From Lingula anatina (taxonomy: Eukaryota; Brachiopoda; Lingulata; Lingulida; Lingulidae): a DNA stretch of 64,000 bases. Location: positions 66,292-130,291 of the forward strand of contig NW_019775751.1 in assembly GCF_001039355.2 (NCBI RefSeq). Direction: 5' to 3'. The notes under the pieces are model-generated. The model ran no database searches and was not told the origin of the DNA. It saw only the letters and a list, made by a program, of their open reading frames with translations. The translations under genes were made by a program, and so were the position numbers. The stretch's first letter is position 1, and every line of letters starts with the position of its first letter. This document shows, in pieces, positions 1-11,400 of this stretch.

Positions 1-44
1 GATGTCTTTTTACGAATGACTATAGCATTTTCAAACTATTTCAG

Positions 45-2056
45 GCCTCTGAAAACTCGAGAGAAAGGAAGAAAAAGCTTGTCACATCTCACGAAGTCCG
101 AAAGTTTGAGAAGTCCCTGGAACTGGCCAGCAGGGCACTGAGAGAGAAACGAGAGAAGGAAGTGGAGGAGGAAGATGCCAGAAAGAAACTAGAGGGGGAC
201 TCTGGAATTATGAACGATATGTCAAATACTTCAGATCCCATGCAACCGGAGCGTGACGGGTCAGAGACTGACACCATGAAACGCCGCAAAGCACTTCGAG
301 AACTCTCACCCGAAAAAGAGACCTCCATAGATGATGATTTGGAGAAACCTCAGTCATCATCTCATGCCCCGCCCCTTGCCCCACCCTCTTTGGCACAGAG
401 CCAACAGTCCGCTTTCAAGCGGGTCATTCCAGGGGGAGGCTACATAAGGCCAGCTACTCTCAAACTGCCGGCCAGGGGACCATTAGCCGGGAGCTACCAG
501 GTGGCGTCACAAGTCGCTGTCCAAAGCGTGACAGAGAAGCAGCAGATAGCGGTGACACAAGTCGCACACAGCCATACCTTGCCGAGGGAACAAAATTCAA
601 AGAGCCATCTGAACAGGACAAATCAATCTCAGATCAGAACCAACAGCAGGCAAAAAGTTTTGGGTCCGCACATGATGACATACCTATGATGGACGATGAA
701 AATGGTGCTGAAAAAGATGATGAATCTCCAGTGCGCGATGAAAATTATGTCAAAGGTCAGGGCGAAGGTCAGAAAGGGGCATCTGGCCAGGTTGATGTGA
801 AGACTTCCAATCAGGAGCCAGCACCGAGTTCTGGACGCAGTAAATTCCAGCAGGACATTGCCCAGGGTATCCAGGCCAGTCTGAACAGGCCTGACTTACA
901 GGAGCAGAAACCAAGACCAGAAGAGCCGGTTCAGCCACACCAGGACCAAGTTACCCCATTAAAGGAACCCAAAGAGGATGGTAGTAAAGGCGATACTGAA
1001 GATGTTTCTTCACCATGCCCTGGCACCCCAGAGAGTCCTGAGACGGTGAAGAAAGCACCTGCTCCGGCCACAGCTCCTCAGAGGGTTAGCCTGGTGAGGC
1101 AGCCAATGATGGATCAGAGACCAGAGATGTTGAGGACAAAAAGCTTCCAGCTTCAGGAACAGTACTTGAAGCTACAACAGCTGCAGAGGGAACATGCACT
1201 GAGACAGAAGGATCACACCCCCACACCATCCCCACCACAGTCTCAGCAGTCAGGTTATTCCCAGCTGCCTCAGGCTGCCTTTGTGAGGCAGGGCTCTCTG
1301 CGTGGTCACTATGAATTGTCACCAGAGGGACAACCAACAAGACAGGCCCCGTACCAAGACAAGCCGGTGCAGAATGGTGCATTTGTTAGGACGGGGTCGC
1401 TTCGTGGGCCACACCCTCAGTACTCCATGCCACACCCCCAGGGCATGGTAGAGGCTGGGAATTTCAACAGACAGGGATCCTTTAAAGGTCATCAGGAAAA
1501 TCCCTCTGGTTCTCGGGGTGTGCCACAGTTGCATCCTCAACAGCAGCAACAATACTCCGGGAAACAGGGTGTTACACCTCCACCTAACCCACAGCAGCAA
1601 CCAGTAATGCATCAACATCAGCAGCAAAGACAGCATTCACAAAGTCATGTGCCTGCTGAGAAGGGACAACATTCCCATGGACATTCACAGCATCACCATC
1701 AACAACATCATCAACAGCAGCATGTGCCACAGCATCATCACCAACAACAACAACATCATCATCATCAGAGTCAACAGCAGAAACCACAGCAGCATTTCAA
1801 CCAAGGCGCAGACAAGACACCAGCATTGAATGGAGAAGCCAAGTCTCATGCAACACAATCTCAGTCTCAGCTACCGCATTCTCAGCCTCAGTCAACAGCA
1901 TCACAACCAAAGTCACAACCAGCTACACAATCCACTTCTCACCTAACACAATCAAAACCTCTGCCTTCAGCACAGTCACAACTGTCCAGACCTGATCAGA
2001 ATAAAAGACCACCACAAGCTGCACCAGTGAGCTTTGGGCATCAAACTACAGTGTGA
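45..2056 (+). CDS. C-terminal part of an unidentified Gln/His-rich, low-complexity protein (5' incomplete)
   Basis: An acceptor (TTTCAG) ends at 44 and the exon opens in phase 0 with a charged, probably helical stretch rich in Lys, Arg and Glu (45-200). Next come a Gly-Tyr-Ile-Arg-Pro segment and a Pro/Gln-rich tail. The tail contains at least two copies of a (V)RxGSLRG motif (about 1288 and 1387), a Leu/Gln coiled-coil-like segment (about 1140-1210) and a His/Gln run (about 1580-1800). The stop is at 2054-2056. The frame open from 45 to 689 differs from the frame open from about 446 to 2056. Removing 501-571 (GTGGCG...CACACAG, 71 nt) joins them cleanly, giving about 646 residues. A one-base assembly error is the alternative. 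The RxGSLRG motifs look like basophilic-kinase sites, which would fit a scaffold protein, but I do not recognise the family. The upstream part of the gene lies outside the window. Confidence 0.75.
501..571 (+). other. Candidate 71-nt intron (or frameshift zone) in the Gln/His-rich gene
   Basis: CAG|GTGGCG at 500/501 is a fair donor and CACACAG ends at 571. The length is 2 modulo 3, exactly what is needed to move from the upstream frame to the downstream one. Neither junction creates a stop. The acceptor lacks a pyrimidine tract, so an indel error in the assembly remains possible. Confidence 0.45.
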
Positions 2057-3363
2057 CTTGCCAGCTCTCAGATGAAATGACAAGTGATTGTTTTGTGGAA
2101 ATGATCGTCTGTGCCATGAGTTCATTTTTTTTTAAAGTCAAGAGCAAAGGATATTACATCATTATCTAGCTGTCCATGGACCCTACACTATAGGGTCCAT
2201 GGATTAAGAATAAGCTGGTTGTTAAAATGTAACTCGACAAGTAACTTCAGTGAGATGTATTGGAGTAAATGAAGCTTTTTATATATGTAAACAGTTTGTT
2301 CGCAAACTAATTGCTTTGTAATGTGCTCTTTGTTTTGTGTTTATGTAAATTTTTATGAGCATCACATGTAAGTCATTCCTATACCAAAGAAAGTGAGAGG
2401 TTTAAAACTTTAACAAATACCAGAATTATGTGAACTAGTTAGTAGAAGAGCAGAATATATTTACTCTTATGATTTTTTTCAAAGTTTATTTATACTCATT
2501 ATTCATCTGTATATATAATTATTCATTTTCATTTTCACTTAGGGTAGGAAGAGAGTTGTATTCAAAGGCAATAAAATGTAAACAGAGAACTATGCAGCTT
2601 AGGTCCAAAGTACAAAGATTTTTAAATTATATACCAAAATGGGTTCCAGTACTTCTACTGCCAGGCAGATTATAATTGTAGCATGCATTATATTTGAAAA
2701 GTTAACACGTGAATGTAAACTGTTCATTCAAGTCTTTAGGTGGTCATTATGAAGTGACATTCTTCCATCACTTTATGCTTGAAATAAAACTTATGAATAT
2801 GACCTACTTTTTTAATATGTGAGGACTATTTTTAAGTTGTATTCTTTCTTACAGCTCTTCTAAAGTTATTGCGTCTTGTCTTTTGCACAAGTACAGGTGA
2901 TCACCAATTTTAATTGTTTAAAATTCACACATTTTTTATTTTAATGTAAGCTAAAAGCCACTGTTTTAAATAATTGCATTTTTTGGTAACTTTGTCTGTA
3001 TTCAGGAACTTCCAACAATCCTTAAGAATTTGTATATTATCGATTGTCCAACAGGTGTTGCCTTGATTTATAGAAGTCTGCTTTGTTGCAAAATGTTTAA
3101 AATTTGTAAAGAAATTTTTGGTGAAAATCAGTATTATTTCACAAAGTGCATGAAGCCCAAGATCTCTGTAGATGCTTATATTTACTGTTAATAATTATTG
3201 AAGTTCGTTGGCCCATTATCAGTGTATTTTACAGGGATTTTTCCCACTCAATCTATAGGTCCTAAATGAATATGTACATAACCACATTTATTTAAACAAG
3301 TTATCTATGTTAATAAAGTTTCACATGCAATGTGTTGTTTCAATTTACTTTAAAATTGAGAAC
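2057..3363. other. 3' UTR and intergenic DNA with three poly(A) signals
   Basis: AT-rich DNA follows the stop of the first gene. AATAAA hexamers lie near 2571, 2783 and 3312 on the plus strand and could end its transcript. Short open frames here have no recognisable domain or coding character. Confidence 0.5.
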
Positions 3364-3685
3364 TTAAAGGGATAATAACTCTTCATATGAGGTCTATATT
3401 TCACAATAAAAACATTGTGAACAACTCATAGAAATATAATATATTATGTTTTACCACAAAAACGGCAGTTACAGCTATTATTCTGATATCTTAGCTCGTC
3501 TTTATACCACGTGACCTCCATTGATGGCTATACTCTGTTAAAATCTCTTAAGAGATTTTAACAAAAAACCAAACTTTTTAGAAAAAAAAAGCAGGGACTA
3601 ACTTTGAATTCGTAAGTATGGGAAAATTGTTTACTCCAGAAAAATTCATTTTTTGGCCGAAACAAGAGAGTTATTATCCCTTTAA
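3364..3685. mobile_element. MITE-like element with 19-bp terminal inverted repeats and a 26-bp internal palindrome
   Basis: TTAAAGGGATAATAACTCT at 3364-3382 is repeated as its exact reverse complement at 3667-3685. The 322-bp interior is non-coding and AT-rich. A perfect 26-bp palindrome lies at 3537-3562. No transposase is present, so this is a non-autonomous DNA element. Family unknown. Confidence 0.7.
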
Positions 3686-4455
3686 ATGAAACCTCGTCCA
3701 TCATGAATTTTGTTAAAAGGCAGTACTTGTTGAGAAGTGCATTTCCAAATAATGCTCTGGCACTTCAAGAGTGGAAACATTCAACTTCACCAAGGGGAGA
3801 GGACAAAATCAAATTTCAAGTTCTTGAATCGAAAAGACAGACGCATATTATTGTGCAATACAGTAAACACCTTTATTGTTATCAACATGATCAAGTTAAA
3901 AACTTCTCAATGAACAGTAAGACAAAAAAGTTTTTAATTTATTGATTTGAAAGTATTGGAAGAGACCTACAAAGGATTTCGCATGGTCCTAGAGGAAAGA
4001 GTAGGGGGCAAATATTGAACCCAACCCTTTCATCAAGAATTGCATCCATTTCTAGCTTTTCTCAGCAACTGGAAACATGTCCCCCTTTTCTAGAATCTTT
4101 TCCTAAAAATATAACCAACAGGAAGTTCACCAAGATAAGCGTATCATATACAAACAGTAATGCCAATCATTTAAATCAGCAACTACATAATCATCCAATG
4201 ACTAAGAATCGTCTGAATATTTTCATTTATTCTCTGCTTTGGCAATCTTGATCCACTATCCTTTCATCTCATGCACATCATTTTGGTTCAGCACAACTGG
4301 CTATCTTCACTTTGATGAAAAAATTGGACTGAAACCAACATGAAATTGACCTAATGATTTCCTGTTCCTGCACTCTGATTCAACCTTTCACCTATGTTTC
4401 AATTCTCTCAGTTCAACATCATCTCCACATTTTGCAAGTGTGTAGTGCTTTCAAC

Positions 4456-4461
4456 TTTATT
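4456..4461 (-). terminator. Candidate poly(A) signal of HSPE1
   Basis: TTTATT on the plus strand reads AATAAA on the minus strand about 400 nt beyond the HSP10 stop. A second copy lies at 4226-4231. Which is used cannot be told from sequence. Confidence 0.35.
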
Positions 4462-4865
4462 AACTCTTTAATGGTTAGAACTTGGTGCAATTTAACAGGA
4501 ATTTCACTCACTTAAGAGTATGTACAATTAAATTGTAGTTCCACAATTACATAAACTTCAACTAGCTTTATGTGAAAACTCCCACCTTTTTGAGTTAATG
4601 CAAGTAATGTGAAAACCTGATCTTTAAGTGAGCATTGCAGTCACTTTAAATAAAAATAATGACACAACCAAGTTCACCATTAACTTTATACAAGGATCAA
4701 TAAAGTTGAATTTTAACTTTCACACTTTTTGTATAATTTTACTATAAAATGCTTCGTCTCTGTTACAGCGTACTGTTAACTTGGCAGTAACAATGGAGTG
4801 TATAAAAGAGTGCGTCAGAAGAAGTTTGTTCAGACTCGCATTTACAGTCTTGCTGAACTTTGCTT

Positions 4866-7043
4866 CTAAGAGGTGAACTTTCCCAAAATGTCTCCGTCTC
4901 GGAAGATGAAATATTCCTGAAATTAAAAAAAAAATTAATAAATGGGCAAAATAATAAAAGTTATTTATCACCTTGGATTGGTATTTCTCATTTGTTTCCA
5001 ATCAATAGTTGGGTCTATTTTGACTGCAGGAGAAATAAACAATTATCCACTCAATGGAAATACTGCAACCATAAAAAAATGTATTAAAATAAAGGTTGCG
5101 CTAATCTTAGTAGACATCACAGATGGATATTTCCCAGACCAAAATCTTTAAATTAAAGGCAAACTTTGGTCCCCAAGTCCTTTTTTAAAAGAGGTACCTA
5201 TTTCCCCAGACTACCCACCTTGTCATCCATCTCAACTTTGGTGCCTCCATATTCTGGCAGTAAAACTTTATCTCCTGCTACTACACTGCATGGGACCACT
5301 GTACCATCCTGAAATAATGACAACAATAAATCCTGAAATAATGGCAACATTTTTTTTTTCTAATGTGAAACATCATCTTTTATGAATTATCATATGTGTA
5401 TTGTATTGCTTGGGTTAAAAGACAACTATCTACAACTAAGTCTTAGTGTGAACTGTTACTGTAGAGAGCTAACAATCCTTTCATTTCTTTTAATCACAGT
5501 TTATAATACACTTATGTTAACCTTAATATGTGAAAAAAGTCCAGAAAGCTGTTCTTTAGATTTGGTGGATTGACAAAACAATTCACGGACAATCAAAATC
5601 ACACTAGTTAGTCAGGTAAACCCAGCAGTCACACAACAGTTGATTCAATGTTTATCAACATCTCAACATAACTTCAACAAAGATTCAACATTGCATCAAC
5701 GTTGTGTGCCTGCTGGGAAATAGATTACAGTTGGCCAATTTACACAATTAAGAAAGGGGTCATGTCAATACTCTCCCACACTGATACTCCCCCACACCAA
5801 TAATCCCCCTTAGTAAATTTTTGTGTATTATGCACATTGATACAACCCCACACCGATAGATCCCTGCATCGATACATCCCCAGTAAAATTGCCGATGTAG
5901 GTGCACCGTTACTCCCCCAAATCATTGCTTTCCCGCATCGATACTGTGGGGGAGTATCGGTGCAGGGGAGTATTGGTGTGGGGACATATAGGGGTGTAAC
6001 CTCAAGACAGGCAAACTGAACGTAGATTCAAGCTTTCAAACATGTGATACTCAGGGTGTATCCTCATCACTCACACTTGTCCTTGACCCTGGTCCCGTGG
6101 AGACAACAGTGGCATGTAACACTTTCCCAAGGGACTTCTCTGGAATCATGATGCCACCTTTTGTCTTGGTTTCTGCTGCCAGTCGCTCTACCAACACACG
6201 ATCAAACAGTGGAACAAATGTCCTCAGGACTCCTGCCTAGAAACAGTGTTAAGAAATGTGGTCAAGAAGGATGTGCTACAATTAGGGTGCTTTCCCAGAG
6301 ATTTAGATCGATCTAAAGATTAAGATTTAGATTGACCTAACTCCCTGGGGGTTCATGCTAAATTGCAGTCAGCCGAGCAGGCACCATAGTTAATTACCCC
6401 CTTACAGCTTTTAGTAGGCGGGACAGATGCTTAAGCCGGCCAAGCTGACAGTAATCTAGTGAGACTCCCCACAGGGATAGATCGATCTAAAAATCTATGG
6501 AAATGGGGTGTTACATAACAATACAGAGGTGGTGTTTATCACAGCAGCCTAAAGTCTGAGATTGTGTAAGACTGGCTGTCGTATGACAATATGGAAACAA
6601 CTGAGGTCTGGAGAGAGGGGGATGCATACTTATCAAAGTCATTTAATAATTACAATTGTAAGACGAATGCACTTTTTAGTTGAAAAATCAATTTAATTCA
6701 ATTATAAAAATTACATAAGCAAAATCTCCATCAGTTTACAGTCTGAACATAATAAATAATAGCATTACGAATAAAGAATAACCAATTGAGTAAGCCTTCA
6801 AAAAACGAGTTGCAAAGCTTGCATCATGACCATCTCTCCCCCCCCCCCCCCCCCTCCCAAATCATGCAGTTCTCCGCAAATGCAAGAGCACGTTCTTCTT
6901 GCTTCATCACAGAAACGCCGGTCGTGCAAGAAATAAAGGATATTTCTAAAAGTACAAACTAACAAGGATGTCAACTTGAAACACTGGTAGCCCAAAACAC
7001 TAAAACACAATACCAAAGCTCGAATTCTTACCAATCGCACCAT
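4866..7043 (-). CDS. HSPE1: Mitochondrial 10 kDa chaperonin (HSP10/CPN10)
   Basis: Four coding exons on the minus strand: 7032-7043, 6075-6236, 5219-5308 and 4866-4916, all phase 0, encoding 104 residues (vertebrate HSP10 about 102). The protein begins MVRL, followed by the conserved LFDRVLVER strand. The mobile loop carries the hydrophobic tripeptide IMI (GGIMIPEK) that docks on HSP60. The core VGDKVLLPEYGGT-type motif is seen as AGDKVLLPEYGGTK. The end is FRDGDILGKF. HSP10 forms the heptameric lid of the HSP60 folding chamber in the mitochondrial matrix. As in other family members there is no cleavable presequence. The gene is head to head with HSPD1, the usual metazoan arrangement. Introns 1 and 2 carry MITE-like repeats. 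Confidence 0.96.
5621..5717. mobile_element. 97-bp palindromic MITE in HSPE1 intron 2
   Basis: CCCAGCAGTCACACAAC at the left end and GTTGTGTGCCTGCTGGG at the right end are inverted repeats with one mismatch. The interior repeats CAACAT/TTCAAC motifs and can fold on itself. It is non-coding. Confidence 0.65.
5765..6000. repeat. C-rich motif array with inverted partner in HSPE1 intron 2
   Basis: The left half has repeated CCCCACACCGATA/CCCACACTGATACTCC motifs. The right half (about 5930-5995) has the reverse complements (GGGGGAGTATCGGTG, GAGTATTGGTGTGGGG). The two halves would form a long imperfect hairpin. Confidence 0.5.
6284..6511. mobile_element. MITE-like palindromic element, copy 1 (HSPE1 intron 1)
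   Basis: About 228 bp with inverted ends built on GATCGATCTAAA and a central inverted pair (GCTTTTAGTAGGCGGGACAG against the AGCAGGCACC side). It shares ordered blocks (AATTACCCCCT, AGTAGGC, GACAG, AATTGC.GTC) with the element at 22661-22910, so the two are one family. Non-coding. Confidence 0.65.
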
Positions 7044-8467
7044 CCTGTCTATTACGGAGGAAAATTCAAGGAAAATCTAGAAACCAAGGTAAAACACGTG
7101 TGGACACCAACGCTATTGACGCATGCGCTTAAGCATTCAGGTTGGGAGAAACGAACTAAGGTCAAATTAAGTTCACGTGGATTTATTTTAATTGAATGAA
7201 ATGTATGCTCTTAAAACGGTGTCAAAAGATAAAGATTTGCTCAAAACTACGATTGAACATCAGATTGATAAGTCAATTTAATATTAATCCAAGAAAACAG
7301 CAAAAGACGCAACTTTCTAACATTGTTGGAACGTATATTCTAGAAAGTAGGTGCCCGGTTTCTGAATAAGTATGATTGAATTGATAATTTTTTTCGTATT
7401 TGTTTGAATCGAATTGAAAACTTCATTACTTTTCATTGTACAGATTGAAAATATTTCACAATTTAGAAATAAAACTAAAACAATTGATTAACTATTGTTA
7501 AGGCTGTAGATTTTATGTTTTGCGCAGCCAATATTTATAATCATCCTTGTTTAGGGCGCCAAGTTTTAAAGGGCACAGTCTCGTTCTCAAAACGTGTGCA
7601 GTAAGCTGAACACTCGCCGGCGTTGTGAAGATTTTTACGCGTTTCACTGATTTTCTGTAACATATCTTTTTACAGTCGACCAAGACGGTAGGTATATGTT
7701 CGAAGAACACTTCAGGGTTGTGAGAAACATTTTGCATTTTGCTGTTATCGAATACTTCTCGATTAATATTTGTGATTGATAAAGATGGCGACTTGCATTA
7801 CAAAACACGTGCTTTCAGCGCACATGGCCGTCCTTGCCATAAATCCACACCAAGTAAATATTGACGAGTCTCGAACATGCCATTCAGAGAATGTTCTTTG
7901 AAGAATTGGCTTTTGACTTTTAGATCACTTTTACTGCAGAAATTGTAAGCGTATGTAATATTTGTGTTGATTGCATAAGCTCATGCCTCTAGATGCTCGA
8001 TAGGAACTTTACGTGTAGTTGCTCTTTCACTGAGAAAGACTAAAACTTGAGTAGAGTTAGAAGTCGTTTGCAGATGTAACATTCCTTGTACATGCATCCA
8101 TGGTGAGTGAAAAAAGTTTAGGCACGACAATTGTGCACAATGTAGAAAATGCCAGGAGGGTGATCTTTGGGTTAAAGTGTACAAGAATTACACAGTTGAT
8201 TGCTGTGCATTTTACAAGTAAACCATCACATATTTGCCTACAATCCTGTAGACTTGAAATTCTCAAATAAATAATCGTGAAAAATACCCTCCTTAATAGT
8301 TCAAGAGAACTTGTAGAATGGATCATATGATATTAAAGCAAAATTCTTCCTCACCACCCTCCCCCAGAAAAAAAGTTCACCGAGACAAATGCACATTTTA
8401 AAGTCCTATTAGGAAGAAAAATCTCTAAATATCATCTAGACATATATTTTGAAATTTTTTTTTCCAG
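7044..8467. promoter_or_regulatory. Bidirectional HSPE1/HSPD1 control region and HSPD1 5' non-coding exon/intron
   Basis: The two start codons diverge across 1434 bp. The best heat-shock element is AGAATGTTCTTTGAAGAAT near 7888-7906: GAA-nn-TTC followed by further GAA units with one base of extra spacing. A minimal TTCTAGAA lies at 7338-7345. CACGTG motifs lie near 7097, 7173 and 7807. An acceptor (TTTCCAG) ends at 8467, 10 nt before the HSPD1 start, implying a non-coding first exon upstream as in vertebrate HSPD1. Its donor could not be fixed. Confidence 0.6.
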
Positions 8468-8477
8468 ATAAAACACA

Positions 8478-11400
8478 ATGTTTCGTGCATCGAGTATCAT
8501 ACGTTCCACCCTTGGAAAGCAGTTGAAGTCTTCCGTGACTGTGCGAACATACGCCAAGGAAGTGAAGTTTGGCAGCGAGGCACGCGTTGGCATGCTAGCG
8601 GGTGCTAACTTACTGGCAGATGCCGTGGCTGTCACCATGGGACCAAAGGTAATGAACAGTGGAATTTTTTACCAAGCGGCAGACTAATTCTCTCATTTAA
8701 AAGATTATTTTTTTCAATTCCATGAGTATAATGTTGAAAAGTGTGGGGTAGGAGGCTATGTTTTTACCTTATTGAAGATCTGAAAAGATTATTCCTGAAA
8801 TTTATGCAGATATGTAATAATTAAAGAAGGGAATGTGAATTTGAGATGATTGGAATTGCTTATTGAACAGTTACTTCTACAAAATCTGAGCACAAGTTGT
8901 AAAAAGTGAAGATATCTGTACATTTTAGACACACTTCTCTTTTTATTGATCTTTTTTTGTAAAATCTACAGGGAAGAAATGTGATCATTGAACAAAGCTG
9001 GGGAAGCCCCAAAATAACCAAAGATGGCGTCACTGTAGCCAAGGCCATTGAACTGAAAGACAAATACCAAAACGTAGGCGCCAAGCTGGTCCAAGATGTC
9101 GCCAATAACACAAATGAAGAGGCTGGAGATGGCACCACCACCGCTACAGTTCTTGCCAGAAAGATTGCCCAGGAAGGCTTTGAGTCCATTACAAAGGGGG
9201 CTAATCCTGTGGAGATCAGAAAGGGTAAATAGGAGTAATAACATGAAGTAAAAACATAGAGAGAATTTTAAAATGCTGTGCACTGTATACAAATGACAAT
9301 GCCTTACACAACAATTTGAATTTTAAAGTTATTGGCTACAGAAAAAAAAAAATGTTCTTTGAAGTATTAGATTTTTTTTTTTTTTTGTTTGTTTGTTTGT
9401 TTGTTTGTTTTTTTTTTTTTTGTTTTTGTTTTTGTTTTTTTAAGAAAAAAAATTAATTCAGAATTCTATCAAAAAATGTTTTCATGCTGTTGTTGTCCAT
9501 TTTGCCTGAAGTGCAGGGCTAGTTAGAAAATGGACATGACCCAACTTTTTCTTTATAATCTCCAGATAATTTTTCCAGCAATTTTAGATTTAAGTTTTTG
9601 TTTCCTGTGTCCTCAGGTATGATGATGGCAGTGGAGACAGTGGTGAACAAACTGAAGTCAATGTCCAAACAAGTGACCACTCCAGAGGAGATAGCACAGG
9701 TGAGAGACACAGAGGGTGACTTACCCAGACTTAACCTCTTGACTTTAAGTTGTGGTTTGTGATAAAGAAAAAACTGTGTATCATTGATTTTTGTCATGGA
9801 AACATAAGTTATTTTTCTTCCAAAATTCTGTTGAGGTACTCTTTTAAGTTTTTGGTCATTAAATATTGTATGAGTGAAGAAACAAATAAATTGTCAAAAT
9901 TAAGGTTGAAATTTTCCCCCTGCACGGCCATGCGGAGTTCCCCAGCGAATTACTAGACTGGTGGTTCTGGTAAGGCCAGTGCTACATTAACTATCAGCTT
10001 GTTCACTTACATGGCTGCTGCCTGCACTAGGCTGGCTGTGTCATTCAAACATGCTACACTTGTGAGGGGTTAAAGCTTTTAGGATTATGCCAAATTGTAG
10101 GAATTTCAGTTGTTACAACTTTCACCATGCACTTGTTTTGATGATAAAAGGTAATATGTGTAATATGTAAGTATACTCACTGTTATCAACATTTAACATT
10201 TGCATATTTAGTGGAGAATGCCCCCCCCCCCTCCTTTCAAAAAAAAAAAAAAAAAAAGGGAGAAAGGGGGGATAGAAAGCAAGTTACCTCACAAGTGGCT
10301 TCCTCCTGTATTGATGCAAGTAAAAAAACAGATAAGTCTACTAACTACAAATAAGTGAATAAGATGTGAAAACATGTTTAGCTTGAAGGAGATACTGTTA
10401 TATTATTATTTCTTGTGATTGGTCATTTCCAGGTGGCAACAATCTCAGCCAATGGGGACAAAGCTATAGGGGAGCTCATCTCCAGTGCTATGAAGAAAGT
10501 GGGGAAGGACGGAGTCATCACGGTTAAGGTGAGAGCCAGAGATACATGAGATAAAAGGCTGGTAAATGCTTATTAATTTGAAATTAAAAAGTGTATGAAA
10601 TGGGATATGGATATTTGGTTGTAGTTACTTAGTGGATGCAAGCTCTCCTACCCACCGTCAAACTTAATTTAATTGAGATGAAAACAGAAGATAGAAATTT
10701 TAATTCTTTATGTGTAATTATTGAGTCAAGTTAGACTTGTAGAGTGTCATCAGCGGAGACGTGAGAAATCAAAAGAAAATGTTTTGACATGTTGCTGTTT
10801 TCAGGATGGCAAAACGACCCAGGACGAGTTGGAAGTCATTGAGGGACTGAAGTTTGACAGAGGCTACATCTCTGCTTATTTTATGAACTCCTCAAAAGGT
10901 GAGTTTTCACTTGTCATTCAAAATAATAATTCTCCTGAAATAAGCTAAGTCCAGAAAGAGTTTTACTTGCCTTTTGTGCATTATCATTATTGTCCAATGA
11001 AGATGTATGATTTCAAAAAAAATTATTTGGTTCAAAAATGAAAACCAACATTTCATATCTCTCACACAGGGGCTAAGTGCGAATTTGCAGACTGCCTGAT
11101 TCTGTTCAGCGAAAAGAAAATCTCCAATGTTCAGACGATCATCCCAGCTCTAGAACTGGCCAATCAGGCGAAGCAGCCGCTGTTGATCATCGCAGAAGAT
11201 GTGGATGGTGAGGCTCTGGGTGCCTTGGTGTTGAACAGGTGGGTAGGATTTTATATTGATGTTGTGGATGTTTATGTTATATTAAGTGATATTTATTTAG
11301 CGTTCATTGTTTTAAAGATGTAGAAAAATTCCCAATACAAATAAAATGGTATTATACCTATAATCTTGAAACAAGTACTATTAACCTCTCATTCTGAATA

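Noticed and set aside
7697-7711. TTCGAAGAACACTTC as a heat-shock element
   Set aside because: GAA and TTC units are present, but spacing is off by one at both joints. The array at 7888-7906 is better.
7794-7920. ATG frame near 7785 as an N-terminal extension of HSPD1
   Set aside because: It ends in a stop before any HSPD1 exon, and the exon at 8478 already encodes a good presequence.
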